NCBI RefSeq assembly: GCF_001953305.1
Contig: NZ_MTFE01000010.1
Coordinates: 4,903,909-4,967,908 of the forward strand
DNA: 64,000 bases
From: Cnuella takakiae
GTDB taxonomy: Bacteria; Bacteroidota; Bacteroidia; Chitinophagales; Chitinophagaceae
Reading direction: 5' to 3'
Shown: in pieces, positions 1-8,477 of the stretch
Numbering within the stretch: the stretch's first letter is position 1
Layout: the number at the start of each line of letters is the position of its first letter
Program-made: the position numbers and the translations under genes
The notes under the pieces: model-generated
What the model saw: only the letters and a program-made list of their open reading frames with translations
Told to the model about the DNA's origin: nothing
Database searches by the model: none

Positions 1-800
1 TTATCGCTGCGCTGCTCATGCATCTTGCGCATCTGTTCGGCAACCAGGGTATCGGGCATTACATAGTTCATCGTTGTCATCACTTTATTCTTCAGTCCCG
101 ATACGATTTTATCATCCCCTTTCATCAGGGCTGCATAACCATCCTTCGCCACTTTTGCCGGATCGGACATGCTGTCTTTTTCCCTGATTTTAAGATCATC
201 GGGGAAATCGGCTTTTTCAAAGAAATCGGTATCGGTAACACCGGGTTGCAGTGCAGTGATGGTTACCGCCGAATCCTTCAGTTCATTTACCAGCGATTCG
301 GTAAAGGAAAGCACAAATGCCTTGGTGGCATGATACACGGCATGCAGGGGGCCGGGCACTTCGGAAGCAATAGATGCCACCTGCAGAATCTTGCCTTCAT
401 TACGCGATACCATGTCCTTTAAAAAATAATGGGTAAGTGCCACCAGCGAGGAAACATTCAGCTGAATGATCTCGAGCAGCCGGGGTAAATCCAATTCAAC
501 AAACAACCCGTAATTGCCCTGGCCTGCATCGTTTACCAGCACATCTACGGTCAATCCTTTCGATTGCACCTCGTCATAGATTTCCTGGGCCGCCATCGGG
601 TAAAACAAATCTTTTTCGATGGTGATTACCTCTACGCCGTGGGTGCCGGAAAGCTCGCCGGCTTTTTCCTGCAAGGTTTGTTTATCGCGGCCGATTAGGA
701 TCAGCGGGTAGCCGTCCGAAGCAAATAGCCTGGCCAGTTCGTATCCAATGCCACTGCTGGCACCGGTAATGAGCGCATAGCGCTTTTGTGCATTTTCCAT
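1..800 (-). CDS. SDR family NAD(P)-dependent oxidoreductase (C-terminus cut by window edge)
   Basis: The ATG is the complement of 798-800, and about 266 codons read left until the window edge, so the C-terminus is missing. The Rossmann glycine motif GASSGIG lies near residues 13-19. The usual NNAG appears as NDAG, and the catalytic Tyr-Lys pair is YHATK, preceded by a serine in ASIAS. This is a classical short-chain dehydrogenase/reductase of the cytosolic YqjQ/DltE-like type, which interconverts carbonyl and hydroxyl groups with NAD(P)H. The substrate cannot be read from the sequence. It diverges from the membrane-protein genes starting near 980. Confidence 0.85.
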   Translation of the reverse strand, partial: MENAQKRYALITGASSGIGYELARLFASDGYPLILIGRDKQTLQEKAGELSGTHGVEVITIEKDLFYPMAAQEIYDEVQSKGLTVDVLVNDAGQGNYGLFVELDLPRLLEIIQLNVSSLVALTHYFLKDMVSRNEGKILQVASIASEVPGPLHAVYHATKAFVLSFTESLVNELKDSAVTITALQPGVTDTDFFEKADFPDDLKIREKDSMSDPAKVAKDGYAALMKGDDKIVSGLKNKVMTTMNYVMPDTLVAEQMRKMHEQRSD

Positions 801-979
801 ATTGGGTTTATGGATAAATGCCAAAAGACTATGCCATACCCGGCAGTATTTGTTTCCAGGCCTTGTTCGCATGCTGCAAATTTCCGAAAGCTCAAGTACG
901 TACATGATGGCTGTCATTGTGAGGCCTGTATTGCACCAGCAATATTTGTAGCGATGCCCGGAGCAACAGGCTCAGGAGC

Positions 980-1501
980 ATGAACATTTTTAACCATTGC
1001 ACCATGAACGGCTTGAACGAAAATCTTACTCCTTACCTTATTGCGCAGGCAGTGGCCCTTTGTTTTTTACTGGCAGCCTGGAAAAATACCCGGCTGGCAC
1101 GCCTGCTCTTCTTTTTGCTATTCTCTGGGGCTGCAGGCATCAATGGTTACCTTGGACTTACCCACCCGGATAGCTACCTGGGCATTGCACAGTTTGCGCT
1201 TCCCTTTTATCGCAGGTTTATATTGGGCTGGTTCAGCAGGCACAACCACATCATGGTACCGGCAATTGCTTTTGGACAATTGCTTATTGCTTTCGGTATG
1301 CTGCTGCAGGGCTGGTGGGTGCGGTGGGCATGTATAGGAACCATGATCTTTCTTGCTGCCATCATCCCGCTGATGGTAGGTTCCGCTTTTCCTTTTTCGC
1401 TTATTGTGGGCTGGGCAGCATATATCGTTTATCGCCACGATGGCAAGGTGCTGTTATGGCACAAACAGCTTGCAGCTATACACCAAAAACAATGGGTATG
1501 A
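980..1501 (+). CDS. Small multi-pass membrane protein, unknown function
   Basis: The product has 173 residues and about four to five hydrophobic segments (around 18-35, 43-58, 90-112 and 118-150). I do not recognise the family. A second in-frame ATG at 1004 gives MNGLNENLT and may be the true start. The stop overlaps the next start as ATGA at 1498-1501, so the two genes are probably translationally coupled. It is the first of three consecutive membrane-protein genes. Confidence 0.6.
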   Translation: MNIFNHCTMNGLNENLTPYLIAQAVALCFLLAAWKNTRLARLLFFLLFSGAAGINGYLGLTHPDSYLGIAQFALPFYRRFILGWFSRHNHIMVPAIAFGQLLIAFGMLLQGWWVRWACIGTMIFLAAIIPLMVGSAFPFSLIVGWAAYIVYRHDGKVLLWHKQLAAIHQKQWV

Positions 1502-2337
1502 AAACACAATCATTCCCAGCCAGGCTGTTGGTATTTACCGGTAGCGCAGCCTTGCTGTCTGCACTTGCTTCAGGCCTGGGCATCGGTGTTCCGGGTGTAT
1601 ACCGCGACAATGCATTTGTACGCACAGCCTGGCTTGCCAATGACTGGGTAACCTTAGCGGTTGTACTGCCTGCATTGATACTTTCTGTTTACCTAAGTTT
1701 CAAAAAAAGTAAACTGGCACAAATGGTATGGACGGGCCTGATGGCTTACCTGGTATATAATTATGCCTTTTACCTTTTTGGCGCAGCCTTCAACAAGTTG
1801 TTTCTGCTTTATGTACTAGTTGTTATTTGCGGGCTGTACAGTCTCCTGCTGCTGGTACAGCATACCTGTGCGTTAAACATCCCATTATCTACATACAGCA
1901 GGCGGTATGCAATGGCCTACCTGCTGGTAATAGGCCTGATGCTGATCGGGGTGGAAACGCCCCCCATCTTTGCCTTTATCAATACAGGGAGGTTGCCGGC
2001 CATCATCCCGCAAACCGGGCACCCAACCGCCATTGTATATGCCCTGGACCTCACGCTGGTGGTCCCTTCCTGTCTTATTGCAGTACATGGTTTATGGCAC
2101 CGCCGCTATTGGGCTGCTACTGTAGCAACCATCATGCTTGTGAAAGGTGCTGCTTATGGATTGGTACTGGTGGCAGGCACCCTGCTCCTGGCTTCAGGAG
2201 GTGTGGCCCGCGACCCACTGCTTGCTTTTTATATTTTGATCACCCTGGGCGGTTTGGCTGGTCTTGCAGCAATAGGCAAGGCGATAAAAGGAGCAGTTCA
2301 TCTGGCTACAAAAAAGAAGGCCATACCGATGTCCTAA
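1498..2337 (+). CDS. Polytopic membrane protein, unknown function
   Basis: The open frame extends back to 1315, but the ATG at 1498 is preferred because it forms an ATGA overlap with the preceding stop. ATG 1492 is the alternative. The product has about 279 residues, roughly eight predicted transmembrane segments and a basic C-terminal tail (KKKAIP). No enzymatic motif is visible. Coupling to the upstream four-TM protein suggests a joint membrane function, but nothing in the sequence names a substrate. Confidence 0.65.
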   Translation: MKTQSFPARLLVFTGSAALLSALASGLGIGVPGVYRDNAFVRTAWLANDWVTLAVVLPALILSVYLSFKKSKLAQMVWTGLMAYLVYNYAFYLFGAAFNKLFLLYVLVVICGLYSLLLLVQHTCALNIPLSTYSRRYAMAYLLVIGLMLIGVETPPIFAFINTGRLPAIIPQTGHPTAIVYALDLTLVVPSCLIAVHGLWHRRYWAATVATIMLVKGAAYGLVLVAGTLLLASGGVARDPLLAFYILITLGGLAGLAAIGKAIKGAVHLATKKKAIPMS

Positions 2338-2378
2338 AGACTGGCTTCTTTGTTGCAACGCCTCCAGAAAACAAGATT

Positions 2379-2750
2379 ATGATTGGGATAAAAAGAAAAC
2401 AACACGGCATTGCTGATTATGCCTACGCTCCCCTTGTATGGCTTGCGCCCAGGCTGGCAGGCTTCAGTATGGTACCCCAGGCTAATGTGGCCTGCAAGGC
2501 GGCGGCTGTTGGCGCCCTTTCCTATGCACTGCTCACCGATGCAGAATGGGGTGCCGCCAAAGTGCTGCCCTATAAGGCCCACCTGGGTATTGACCTGGCC
2601 CTCGGTATCGCATCGGTTGCTGCGCCCTGGTTATTAAAAGTGCAAAACAATAAGCGGGCAAGAAATACCCTGTTGCTGATGGGTGCCGTATCGCTTACCG
2701 TTGGGGTACTTTCCTTGTTGGGCACCCGCAGAGACGCTGTTGAAAGCTAA
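2379..2750 (+). CDS. SPW-repeat-like small membrane protein
   Basis: The product has 123 residues from ATG 2379, 41 nt after the previous stop. Two similar halves each carry a pair of hydrophobic helices. The second half contains LGIASVAAPWLLK, which resembles the SPW repeat (a Ser/Ala-Pro-Trp turn between helices) of small bacterial membrane proteins. The function of SPW-repeat proteins is not established. It probably ends the operon that begins at 980, since a strong terminator follows at 2772. Confidence 0.6.
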   Translation: MIGIKRKQHGIADYAYAPLVWLAPRLAGFSMVPQANVACKAAAVGALSYALLTDAEWGAAKVLPYKAHLGIDLALGIASVAAPWLLKVQNNKRARNTLLLMGAVSLTVGVLSLLGTRRDAVES

Positions 2751-2771
2751 AAGGAATGGTTTCTATAAACC

Positions 2772-2805
2772 AAAAGCCCCGGAGTGCAATACTCCGGGGC
2801 TTTTC
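2772..2805 (+). terminator. Rho-independent terminator after the membrane-protein operon
   Basis: The stem AGCCCCGGAGT pairs with ACTCCGGGGCT across a short loop and is followed by TTTT. It lies 21 nt after the stop at 2750. Confidence 0.9.
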
Positions 2806-2962
2806 GTATCAGGAATGAATTACAGGTATCATTTACTTTATCTGGATCACTTTACCTCCGAGCAACCCGCAATTCCTTTCAATCCTTGCAAAAAATCCTG
2901 CACACCACAGGTGCAAGCTTTCAAAATGACTGCTGACCTAAGGCATACCACTCATTCCGGAT

Positions 2963-2980
2963 CATACAAATCTGCGGTTC
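2963..2980 (-). repeat. Dispersed 18-bp word abutting a stop codon (E-type word)
   Basis: The plus strand reads CATACAAATCTGCGGTTC, so on the sense strand of the neighbouring minus gene GAACCGCAGATTTGTATG follows directly after the stop codon at 2981. The same 18 bases occur at 55939-55956, and close variants occur at 11901, 46191 and 55731. Confidence 0.8.
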
Positions 2981-3955
2981 TTACCAACCGAGGATATAAG
3001 CAAACACCAGCGGCGCTACGATGGTAGCATCGCTTTCGATGATATACTTGGGTGTGTGGATGTCGAGCTTACCCCAGGTGATCTTTTCGTTGGGGTGTGC
3101 ACCCGAGTAAGAACCATAGGAAGTAGTAGAATCGGATATCTGGCAGAAATAGCTCCAGAAAGGAATTTCATGCATTTCCAGATCCTGGTACATCATGGGC
3201 ACAACGCAGATGGGGAAATCACCGGCAATACCACCGCCAATCTGGAAGAAACCAATGCCTTTACCGGCGCTGTTGTCTTTATAATAGTTGGCCAGCCACA
3301 CCATGTACTCGATACCGCTCTTCATGGTAGAAGCTTTCAGCTCGCCTTTGTACACGTAAGAAGCGAAGATGTTGCCCATGGTGCTGTCTTCCCAGCCGCC
3401 TACCACGATGGGCAGGTTCTTCTCGGCAGCGGCAATCATCCAACTGTCTTTTACATCAATCTGGTAGCTGTCCTTCATCGCGCCGCTGTTCAGCAGCTGG
3501 TACATAAACTCATGGGGAAAATAACGCTCACCCTTGTCATCCGCGTCTTTCCAGATTTTGTGGATGTGCTGCTGGATGGTACGGAAAGCCTCTTCTTCAG
3601 GAATACAGGTATCGGTAACCCGGTTGAGGCCACGCTCCAGGAGGTCCCACTCTTGCTGCGGCGTCAGGTCGCGCCAGTTGGGGATGCGCTCGTAATGGTT
3701 GTGGGCTACCAGGTTCATGATGTCTTCTTCCAGGTTGGCACCGGTACAGCTGATGCTGTGGATCTTGTCCTGGCGGATCATCTCGGCCAGTGACACACCC
3801 AGCTCCGCAGTACTCATCGCACCTGCCAGGGTTACCATCATCTTGCCACCTTCCATCAGGTGGGTTTCGTAACCTTTAGCCGCATCTACCAGGGCCGCCG
3901 CGTTGAAGTGGCGGTAATGGTGTTGTATAAATTGGGAAACAGGTCCTTTGCTCAT
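2981..3955 (-). CDS. Deoxyhypusine synthase-like protein
   Basis: The product has 324 residues. A GTG/ATG-rich extension reaches 3991, but a TATTTTTGC box at 3973-3981 places the transcript start downstream of it, which favours ATG 3955. The fold of the deoxyhypusine synthase family (PF01916) is clear: GAMSTAELG, CTGANLEED and, near the C-terminus, TWGKLD. In TWGKLD, Lys296 sits where eukaryotic enzymes have the catalytic lysine that carries the aminobutyl group from spermidine. Bacteria lack eIF5A, and some bacterial homologues act as homospermidine synthases, so the substrate here is open. It is transcribed alone. Confidence 0.85.
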   Translation of the reverse strand: MSKGPVSQFIQHHYRHFNAAALVDAAKGYETHLMEGGKMMVTLAGAMSTAELGVSLAEMIRQDKIHSISCTGANLEEDIMNLVAHNHYERIPNWRDLTPQQEWDLLERGLNRVTDTCIPEEEAFRTIQQHIHKIWKDADDKGERYFPHEFMYQLLNSGAMKDSYQIDVKDSWMIAAAEKNLPIVVGGWEDSTMGNIFASYVYKGELKASTMKSGIEYMVWLANYYKDNSAGKGIGFFQIGGGIAGDFPICVVPMMYQDLEMHEIPFWSYFCQISDSTTSYGSYSGAHPNEKITWGKLDIHTPKYIIESDATIVAPLVFAYILGW

Positions 3956-3972
3956 GTTGGAAAAATTGAGCG

Positions 3973-3981
3973 GCAAAAATA
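3973..3981 (-). promoter_or_regulatory. Bacteroidota -7 box (TATTTTTGC) for the deoxyhypusine-synthase-like gene
   Basis: It is a perfect match to TAnnTTTG on the minus strand, 17 nt upstream of ATG 3955 and inside the longer open frame. It decides the start codon. Confidence 0.6.
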
Positions 3982-4184
3982 AAGCATTCACATAGTAGCG
4001 CCGAAAACAGGCGTTAAATTTCTGTGCAGGCAGGCAAACATTAAGTATACCTTTTATGCCGCTCCGGCCGGCTATCTATAAATTGGCCTACCTAACCAGT
4101 CTGATTTCCAATTGCCGCTATCCGGCTACGCTGACAGCAGGAATATCCAGCTTTTATTCTTTACCATCCTGCACATCATTGGTC

Positions 4185-4220
4185 AAAAAAATCCCGCAAG
4201 GCACCCAGGCCTCGCGGGAT
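4185..4220 (-). terminator. Terminator of the PepSY-like gene
   Basis: On the minus strand ATCCCGC pairs with GCGGGAT and is followed by TTTTTTT. It lies 30 nt after the stop at 4250. Confidence 0.85.
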
Positions 4221-4249
4221 AACACACACAAGCAAAACAGCAGTTTTGG

Positions 4250-4690
4250 TTATTTTTCAATTCTTTGGTGACGCACCCAGCGGCTGGAGCCTTCCGATTT
4301 CAGAATAACCTTCTGGCTTCCGTCTTCCAGAGTGATATAGTAGTAGGTACCACTATCATCGGACACTTCAATAAGGTCAGAGATCCACTGTTTGGAATAA
4401 TCATTTTTAACCGTTGCCAGCAACACTACGGGCAGTTGCAGCGGGCTGATGTTGCGGGTGATTACTACCAGGTGACCATTGCTATCGTAAAAAGCATTGG
4501 CATGCTGCCCGGATACCTGAAAGGACACTTTGTACAGGTCTGCTTCCTGGCTCCATTGCACTTCGCGGGCACCGGCAAAAGAACGGTTGAAAGAACGTAC
4601 CGCGTGTGGCGATACTACTTCATTGTTGGCGTGGGATGCAGTAGCAAAAAAAGAACTTACTACGGTCATCAGGATGAATAAGGGTTTCAT
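4250..4690 (-). CDS. Secreted PepSY-like domain protein
   Basis: The product has 146 residues from ATG 4690, beginning MKPLFILMTVVSSFFATASHA, a clear Sec signal peptide. The mature part (FNRSFAGAREVQWSQ, YKVSFQVSG, NAFYDSNGHLV, GTYYYITLEDG) matches the putative beta-lactamase-inhibitor-like PepSY-like fold common in Bacteroidota periplasmic proteins, whose role is not established. The frame stays open to 4756, but a TAGTTTTG box at 4745-4752 puts the transcript start below that point. It is monocistronic. Confidence 0.7.
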   Translation of the reverse strand: MKPLFILMTVVSSFFATASHANNEVVSPHAVRSFNRSFAGAREVQWSQEADLYKVSFQVSGQHANAFYDSNGHLVVITRNISPLQLPVVLLATVKNDYSKQWISDLIEVSDDSGTYYYITLEDGSQKVILKSEGSSRWVRHQRIEK

Positions 4691-5062
4691 AACAAGTTGT
4701 TTATTGGTTTTGTATGTTTTGTTTATTTGTCTCTTTCGACGATTCAAAACTACCATCTGTTACACCCGGCATCAAGCAAATTGTGAAGGGCGGAAGCCGC
4801 TGTTAAAAGGTTTAACGATGGGACGAACGGAGACAAGCCACGCGCTGCAAACCCTTGCTGGCAGCAGGTTTGCGCACCAACTACAATTGAACCGACAATC
4901 ATCCTGATTCATGCTACAGGGGCAACAATCCATCGGCAGCAGCTTGTTTGTATTTGTTAGTGAAAAGCGGAAGAAGGCATTCCTGTTTTCTTTGCACAAG
5001 CTTAACCTGCAGCATCCATACACCATGATGAACGGTAAATGAACATGCAGTACCTTGAACCA
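4691..5062. other. Divergent intergenic region with one recognisable promoter
   Basis: 372 nt separate the PepSY-like gene and the ACP phosphodiesterase gene. A TAGTTTTG box at 4745-4752 (minus) fits the PepSY-like gene with about a 50-nt leader. On the plus side only a one-mismatch box (TTTCTTTGC near 4987) is visible. I see no RNA gene, repeat or conserved reading frame in the rest. Confidence 0.5.
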
Positions 5063-5677
5063 ATGAATTTTCTCGGACATGCATATCTTTCTTTTGGCCA
5101 TCCCGAAATACTGGTAGGCAATATGATCTCCGATTTTGTAAAAGGCAAAACGCAGTACCAGTATCCCGAAGACATACAAAAAGGCATCAAGCTGCACCGG
5201 CTGATTGATGATTATACCGACAGGCACCCCGCTACACTGGCAGCCAAAGAATTTTTCAGGCCTGCATACCGCCTGTATAGCGCACCTATTGTAGATGTGG
5301 TATACGACCACTTCCTTGCTTCCGATGAACAAACCCTAACGGATCAGGAACTAAGCGAACTGGCACAAAACACATATAACATACTGGACCAGTTTCATTA
5401 CCTGCTGCCATCGCCATTGGTAGCGATGTTGCCCTATATGAAAAGAGACAACTGGTTGTATAATTATAAATCGGAGCAGGGTATTTACCGCAGCCTGCAG
5501 GGACTGATGCGGCGTGCTTCCATAACCGATGACGGCAGTAAGGCTTTAGCGGTGTTGCTGGCAAACAAAGCAGACCTGGGCATCCAGTACCGGCACATGA
5601 TTGCGGATGTTAAACATTTTGCAAAAGGCGCCTTTGAAGAACTGATTGATCCTGCCAAATCGTTACCCAACAACTGA
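5063..5677 (+). CDS. Acyl carrier protein phosphodiesterase (DUF479/AcpH family)
   Basis: The product has 204 residues from ATG 5063. An upstream ATG at 5039 adds a peptide that does not look conserved. Family motifs (PF04336) are MNFLGHAYLSF at the start, ILVGNMISDFVKG, and the metal-binding segment GIKLHRLIDDYTDRHP. Characterised members remove the 4-phosphopantetheine group from holo-ACP using Mn2+. Length and motif order are normal for the family. It ends 31 nt before the DUF2911 gene and may be co-transcribed with it. Confidence 0.85.
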   Translation: MNFLGHAYLSFGHPEILVGNMISDFVKGKTQYQYPEDIQKGIKLHRLIDDYTDRHPATLAAKEFFRPAYRLYSAPIVDVVYDHFLASDEQTLTDQELSELAQNTYNILDQFHYLLPSPLVAMLPYMKRDNWLYNYKSEQGIYRSLQGLMRRASITDDGSKALAVLLANKADLGIQYRHMIADVKHFAKGAFEELIDPAKSLPNN

Positions 5678-5708
5678 TTCCTTAATTTTACGCCCCAATC
5701 CTTTACAC

Positions 5709-6323
5709 ATGAAGCGTGTTTTCTTTTCCCTTGCTATTGCCCTTTCTGGTGTGGGCGCCCAGGCACAAACAGAAGCTACTGCACCTGCCCCTACGCCAGT
5801 TGCCCTTAGTGTGGTAGCGCGTTTGCCCGAAGTGGACAAATCGCCGCTCGACATGTGTTATTATCCCGCCAATTACCCGGTACTCAAAATCCAGGACAAA
5901 GCCACGGAGCCTTTGGTTGCCCGTGTTATTTACAGCCGCCCCATGGCCAATAACCGCGCTGTTTTCGGCGAGTTGGTAGAGTGGAATAAAGTATGGCGCC
6001 TGGGTGCCAACGAAGCCACCGAACTGGAGTTGTACCGCGATGTAAAAATTGGCGGCAAGAAAATCATTAAAGGCAAGTATACTATTTACGCTATTCCCAG
6101 CACCGATGCCTGGACGCTGATCCTGAACAAGGACACCGACACCTGGGGCGCATTTAAATACGACGACAAAAAAGATGTGGTGCGGGTACAGGTGCCGGTG
6201 AAAAAAACAGGCGCACCGGTAAATGCATTTTCCATGATGTTTGAAAAGGGTTCAAACGATACGATCCTGTTGGACATAGCGTGGGAAAATGCCATGGTAG
6301 CACTTCCTATCGCATTGAAATAA
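5709..6323 (+). CDS. DUF2911 family secreted protein (copy 1)
   Basis: The product has 204 residues from ATG 5709, with a signal peptide ending near AQAQ at residue 20. Family core motifs are ARVIYSRPMANNRAVFGE, WRLGANEATE and GKYTIYAIP, which place it in DUF2911 (PF11138), a Bacteroidota family of unknown function exported to the periplasm. A paralogue sits 140 nt downstream with the same core motifs but a lipoprotein signal. A terminator separates them, so they may be regulated independently. Confidence 0.85.
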   Translation: MKRVFFSLAIALSGVGAQAQTEATAPAPTPVALSVVARLPEVDKSPLDMCYYPANYPVLKIQDKATEPLVARVIYSRPMANNRAVFGELVEWNKVWRLGANEATELELYRDVKIGGKKIIKGKYTIYAIPSTDAWTLILNKDTDTWGAFKYDDKKDVVRVQVPVKKTGAPVNAFSMMFEKGSNDTILLDIAWENAMVALPIALK

Positions 6324-6360
6324 GCATCGCATAAGCGGTGCACGTGCCTCTATTTGTATA

Positions 6361-6395
6361 GAAAGCCCGAAACAGCTTACTGTTCCGGGCTTTCT
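6361..6395 (+). terminator. Terminator after DUF2911 copy 1
   Basis: GAAAGCCCGGAACAG-type hairpin: GAAAGCCCG pairs with CGGGCTTTC, with a loop containing the paired ACAG/CTGT. Confidence 0.85.
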
Positions 6396-6463
6396 ATTTA
6401 CCACATACACACGCAATCATGTATCCTGCAAACCTTTATTACAAGAAGTCGTATTTTTTCGGC

Positions 6464-7090
6464 ATGAAAAACATGATTGTTGCGGGTATAGCTTTTCTGC
6501 TGGCATCCTGCATGGGCAGCAGCAACGAAAACAATACCCGCACCGATACCCTTCGACGGGACTCCCTGCTCAGTACCGTACAACCCGGCAATGCCCTTTC
6601 GCCCATCGACCGTTCTCCAATGGACATGATTTACTTCCCCGTTGATTATCCCATTCTTAAAACCTCGGGCAAGGCAGTAAACCCGCCCTTAGCCAGGGTA
6701 ATATACAGCCGCCCCCACCGGCAGGGCCGCACCATCTTTGGCAGCCTGGTTCCTTATGGCCAACCCTGGCGGCTGGGCGCCAACGAGGCCACCGAAATAG
6801 AACTGTTTGCCCCGGCAACCATTCAAAACAAGCCCGTAGCAAAAGGCCGCTATATCCTGTACTGTATTCCGCAACCAAAGGAATGGACCATTGTTTTCAA
6901 CAATAACCTGTACACCTGGGGCTTGCAAACCGACAGCACGCAGGATGCTTACCGGTTTACGATTCCGGTAGCACCCACCTCCAAACCTTTGGAAGATTTC
7001 ACCATGGTATTTATTGCGGCAGCAAATGGCGCAGAACTGCTGGTATCCTGGGAACAGGCGGAAGCCCGTTTGCCCATACAGTTTAAATAA
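6464..7090 (+). CDS. DUF2911 family lipoprotein (copy 2)
   Basis: The product has 208 residues from ATG 6464. This start gives MKNMIVAGIAFLLASC, a lipoprotein signal with LLAS before the acylated cysteine, whereas the frame open from 6419 would bury it. The core ARVIYSRP, WRLGANEATEIE and KGRYILYCIP matches the upstream DUF2911 protein, so the pair arose by tandem duplication and now differs in anchoring (lipoprotein against soluble). The function of the family is unknown. Confidence 0.85.
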   Translation: MKNMIVAGIAFLLASCMGSSNENNTRTDTLRRDSLLSTVQPGNALSPIDRSPMDMIYFPVDYPILKTSGKAVNPPLARVIYSRPHRQGRTIFGSLVPYGQPWRLGANEATEIELFAPATIQNKPVAKGRYILYCIPQPKEWTIVFNNNLYTWGLQTDSTQDAYRFTIPVAPTSKPLEDFTMVFIAAANGAELLVSWEQAEARLPIQFK

Positions 7091-7235
7091 GTGGAACGAT
7101 ACAAGCGCAAAGCACACCAAGGCGATATTTATTACCGGTTTGCAAGATGGATACCTGCCCAAGCTAACAGCCACCTTGGTATGCACAGCCCCTAACCTCC
7201 TTTTCGCTACATTCGTATCCCTTAAAACGATACGC

Positions 7236-8375
7236 ATGAAATTAGGTACCAAGTTCATACATGCCGGCGCTGAGCCCGATCCATCGACAGGCGCCATCTG
7301 GCCCCCCATTTATCAAACCTCAACCTTTGTACAGGCCGCTCCCGGCGACCACAAAGGCTATGAATATGCACGCTCGCAAAACCCTACCCGCTTTGCGCTT
7401 GAAGCGGCATTTGCAGGTATTGAAAACGCCCGGTTTGGACTGGCCTTTGGCAGTGGCGTGGCCGCTACCGATGCTGTGATCAAATTGTTGCAACCCGGCG
7501 ATGAAGTAATTGCAGGCGCCGATATGTACGGCGGCACCTACCGCCTGTTCTCAAAAGTATTTGCCCGTTTTGGCATCACTTTCCACTATGTGGATATGAC
7601 CAATGTGCAAAACGTGGCCGCCGTGGTGAATGAAAAAACAAAAATGATCTGGGCCGAAACGCCTACAAATCCTTTGATGAACATTGCCGATATCGAAGCG
7701 CTGTCGGCCATTGCCAAACAACACAAACTGATCCTGGTTGTAGACAACACTTTTGCATCACCTTACCTGCAAAATCCACTCGACCTCGGTGCGGATATCG
7801 TGATGCACTCTGCTACCAAATACCTCGGTGGCCACAGTGATGTAATCCAGGGTGCGCTCATGCTGAACGATCAGCAGTTGCGTGATGAACTGTACTTTAT
7901 TCAAAAAAGTTGTGGTGCCGTACCCGGCCCCATGGATTGCTTCCTGGTTTTGCGCGGCATCAAAACCTTGCATGTACGCATGCAGCGTCATTGCGAAAAT
8001 GGCCGCCAGATTGCGCACTTCCTGCGCAATCATCCTGCGGTTGAAAAAGTATACTGGTGCGGCTTTGAAGACCATCCTGGTTATGCCATTGCGAAAAAGC
8101 AAATGCGTGATTTTGGTGGCATGATGAGTTTTACCTTAAAAGATGACAGCGTGGAAAATGCACGCCGTGTACTATCCAGCACCAAACTATTTGCACTTGC
8201 GGAAAGCCTTGGTGGTGTAGAGTCGCTGATCAACCATCCTGCCTCAATGACCCATGCTTCCATACCCCGTGAAGAAAGGATTAAAAATGGCTTGACCGAT
8301 TCCCTTATCCGCCTTAGTGTGGGTATTGAAGATGCAGACGACCTGATTGAAGACCTGAACCAGGCGATTGGTTAA
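7236..8375 (+). CDS. Cystathionine gamma-synthase/lyase family PLP enzyme
   Basis: The product has 379 residues, the usual length for Cys/Met metabolism PLP enzymes (PF01053). ATG 7236 opens with [16 protein letters not shown], typical of the family. Visible active-site elements are YEYAR (Tyr44, Arg46, which contact the neighbouring subunit's PLP phosphate), DMYGG (Tyr98), VVDNTF (Asp170, which pairs with the PLP nitrogen) and [10 protein letters not shown] with PLP lysine 195. Sequence alone does not separate cystathionine gamma-synthase (MetB) from gamma-lyase or homocysteine-forming relatives. It is monocistronic, and a terminator follows at 8393. Confidence 0.9.
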   Translation: MKLGTKFIHAGAEPDPSTGAIWPPIYQTSTFVQAAPGDHKGYEYARSQNPTRFALEAAFAGIENARFGLAFGSGVAATDAVIKLLQPGDEVIAGADMYGGTYRLFSKVFARFGITFHYVDMTNVQNVAAVVNEKTKMIWAETPTNPLMNIADIEALSAIAKQHKLILVVDNTFASPYLQNPLDLGADIVMHSATKYLGGHSDVIQGALMLNDQQLRDELYFIQKSCGAVPGPMDCFLVLRGIKTLHVRMQRHCENGRQIAHFLRNHPAVEKVYWCGFEDHPGYAIAKKQMRDFGGMMSFTLKDDSVENARRVLSSTKLFALAESLGGVESLINHPASMTHASIPREERIKNGLTDSLIRLSVGIEDADDLIEDLNQAIG

Positions 8376-8392
8376 AGGATCGAAAATTCGTT

Positions 8393-8430
8393 GCAAATGC
8401 CGGTGTTGTTCACACCGGCATTTGTTTTTA
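8393..8430 (+). terminator. Terminator after the PLP enzyme gene
   Basis: AAATGCCGGTGT pairs with ACACCGGCATTT and is followed by GTTTTT. Confidence 0.9.
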
Positions 8431-8477
8431 CAAGGAATTGTAACCAATGCTTTCCCGCCTGCGTCTGATGGGCTATC

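Noticed and set aside
3056-3793. 245-codon plus-strand frame opposite the deoxyhypusine-synthase-like gene
   Set aside because: It is a shadow of a convincing minus-strand gene, with no promoter or motif of its own.
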